Part shown: positions 6,082 to 7,059 of the stretch, piece after piece | Numbering within the stretch: position 1 is the stretch's first letter | How the letters are laid out: every line of letters begins with the position of its first letter | Assembly (NCBI GenBank): GCA_030591745.1 | Contig: JAUVAM010000194.1 | Location: 1-7,059, forward strand | DNA length: 7,059 bases | Direction of reading: 5' to 3' | Origin: Deltaproteobacteria bacterium | GTDB lineage: Bacteria; Myxococcota; B64-G9 | Made by a program: the position numbers and the translations under genes | Notes under the pieces: model-generated | Told to the model about the DNA's origin: nothing | The model's input: only the letters and a program-made list of their open reading frames with translations | Database searches by the model: none

Positions 6082-7059
6082 TCCAGCGTTCCTGTGCCTT
6101 TGATGAGAGGTGCTTCGTCTTCCCCGTTGGCGTAGCTCAGCCACAACTCGCCGAGTGCATAAATCTTCGAACGTCCCTCAAAGTTAGGGGTGTCCTTGAT
6201 GGGATGCACGCTCGTTCCTTTCAGGGGATCGCGCGTGACGAGCGTTACTTCTTCTGGTTGCATTTCGTTGATGACCAGCGGACTGTGAGTTGCGATGAGC
6301 ACCTGAGTTTCTTTTGCAACGTGTTTGAGAATATCCATTACCTGCATGATGCGGGCCGGGTGCAGGCCATTTTCGGGTTCTTCTACCAGGATCAATGACG
6401 GAGGGGACAAGGATTGCAGGGCCGCAAAACCCAAGTAGAATAACAAGCCTTCGCTGATAAATGTGGCAGGCACCCTCTCGCCACTCGTAAGCTCAATCTC
6501 AATTTCCTTCTCACTGGAGGATACCACTCGCAGACGGATATTTTTGACAGCGGGGAATAGCTTGCGAGCCTCGATGACGATTTTCTGAAAAGCATCATCT
6601 CCCCGGTTGAGGATTGCGTCATAGATGCCGGGGAGACCGAAACCGCGATCATTATAGAAACCACGAATTTCTTCATCGGTCAGTAGGTGGCTGGATTTTC
6701 TTAGCGCATCCGGATCAAATCGAACAAGCTGGGCTCCATTTAGGTATGGCCAATGTGAGCTTTCTAACTCTTTGGTAAGCGTGCGGCGTTTTGATTCGTT
6801 GTTTGTTCCGTCTTCTGCTTGTAGAACCTCGTTTGTTTGAGCTTCCTTTCCCAGGCCTATGATGGAAAGCCGAAGTCCTCCAGTTGTTTCCGCAGTGAGC
6901 CGCAGATCGCTTTCCGCTTGGTATAGGCCAGGTTCAAACGGTCGGAGATTCTCAGGTGATTTTGTTGACAAGAATCGATCTGAGGCAAGGTGCACGACTG
7001 TTCTGGCTGCGCGAAGGAGCGTGCTTTTGCCGCTGTCGTTGGGGCCGATGAAGGCGTGT
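6078..7059 (-). CDS. AAA_21/OLD-like ABC-type ATPase, N-terminus cut by window edge
   Basis: The frame is open to the right edge: 326 residues are visible from base 7058, and the true start lies beyond the window, probably some 20-40 residues upstream; the GTG at 6995 is internal. Walker A, GPNDSGKST, sits at 7020-7046. An ABC signature-like FISEG is at about 6447-6461, Walker B LILVEEPENGLHP at about 6360-6400 with the Glu-Glu pair and D-loop, and the switch His in IATHSP at 6279-6296. This is the RecF/SMC/OLD style of ATPase, in which two heads dimerise around ATP and DNA. Only about 66 residues follow the switch His, so no TOPRIM domain is fused here; the next gene seems to supply it. Translational coupling (ATGA) supports a complex of the two. 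Base composition is lower than in the plus-strand genes, which suggests horizontal acquisition. A defence role is likely by analogy with OLD and PARIS ATPases but is unproven. Confidence 0.88.
   Translation of the reverse strand, partial: HAFIGPNDSGKSTLLRAARTVVHLASDRFLSTKSPENLRPFEPGLYQAESDLRLTAETTGGLRLSIIGLGKEAQTNEVLQAEDGTNNESKRRTLTKELESSHWPYLNGAQLVRFDPDALRKSSHLLTDEEIRGFYNDRGFGLPGIYDAILNRGDDAFQKIVIEARKLFPAVKNIRLRVVSSSEKEIEIELTSGERVPATFISEGLLFYLGFAALQSLSPPSLILVEEPENGLHPARIMQVMDILKHVAKETQVLIATHSPLVINEMQPEEVTLVTRDPLKGTSVHPIKDTPNFEGRSKIYALGELWLSYANGEDEAPLIKGTGTLE
6090..6093 (-). promoter_or_regulatory. Ribosome site deciding the start of the TOPRIM-like gene
   Basis: On the minus strand this reads AGGA, 8 nt before ATG 6081, inside the end of the ATPase gene. 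Together with the ATGA overlap it supports the 196-aa form over the longer reading frame. Confidence 0.5.

Noticed and set aside
6082..6144. Longer start for the TOPRIM-like protein
   Set aside because: The extra 21 residues are low-complexity, basic and encoded inside the ATPase gene; ATG 6081 has the ATGA overlap and an AGGA ribosome site.

Overview
The window looks like a chromosomal segment of a Gram-negative bacterium. A LolA-type periplasmic lipoprotein carrier implies an outer membrane. The plus-strand genes are G+C rich (58-60% in two 60-base lines counted by eye, 3301-3360 and 4081-4140). A myxobacterial or 'deltaproteobacterial' relative is plausible from gene content and protein style, but no phylogenetic test was possible, so this is only a guess.

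Positions 1-5487 hold five tightly packed plus-strand genes that read like one transcription unit. The first is a UDP-glucose 6-dehydrogenase whose 5' end is cut by the window edge. It overlaps by ATGA (4 nt) an extended short-chain dehydrogenase/NDP-sugar epimerase-like protein. After a 27-nt gap comes a beta-CASP metallo-beta-lactamase-fold ribonuclease, best started at GTG 2061. It overlaps by TAATG (1 nt) rimO, the ribosomal protein S12 methylthiotransferase. A 53-nt gap carrying a strong hairpin leads to lolA. The first two genes belong to nucleotide-sugar and surface-polysaccharide synthesis. The next two concern RNA and ribosome maturation, and the last serves outer-membrane lipoprotein transport.

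Positions 5491-7059 hold a separate minus-strand module whose last stop codon lies only 3 nt from the lolA stop. It consists of an ABC/SMC-like AAA ATPase (AAA_21/OLD type, cut by the window's right edge) followed, with an ATGA overlap, by a small protein with TOPRIM/DUF4276-like acidic motifs. The base composition is lower there (45-48% G+C in two lines counted). The pair resembles split ATPase-plus-TOPRIM anti-phage systems of the OLD/PARIS kind and is the best candidate here for an undescribed or poorly described system. Defence function is inferred from architecture only.

No tRNA, rRNA, CRISPR array, insertion sequence or clear intrinsic terminator was seen. There is no gene-free stretch longer than about 55 nt.
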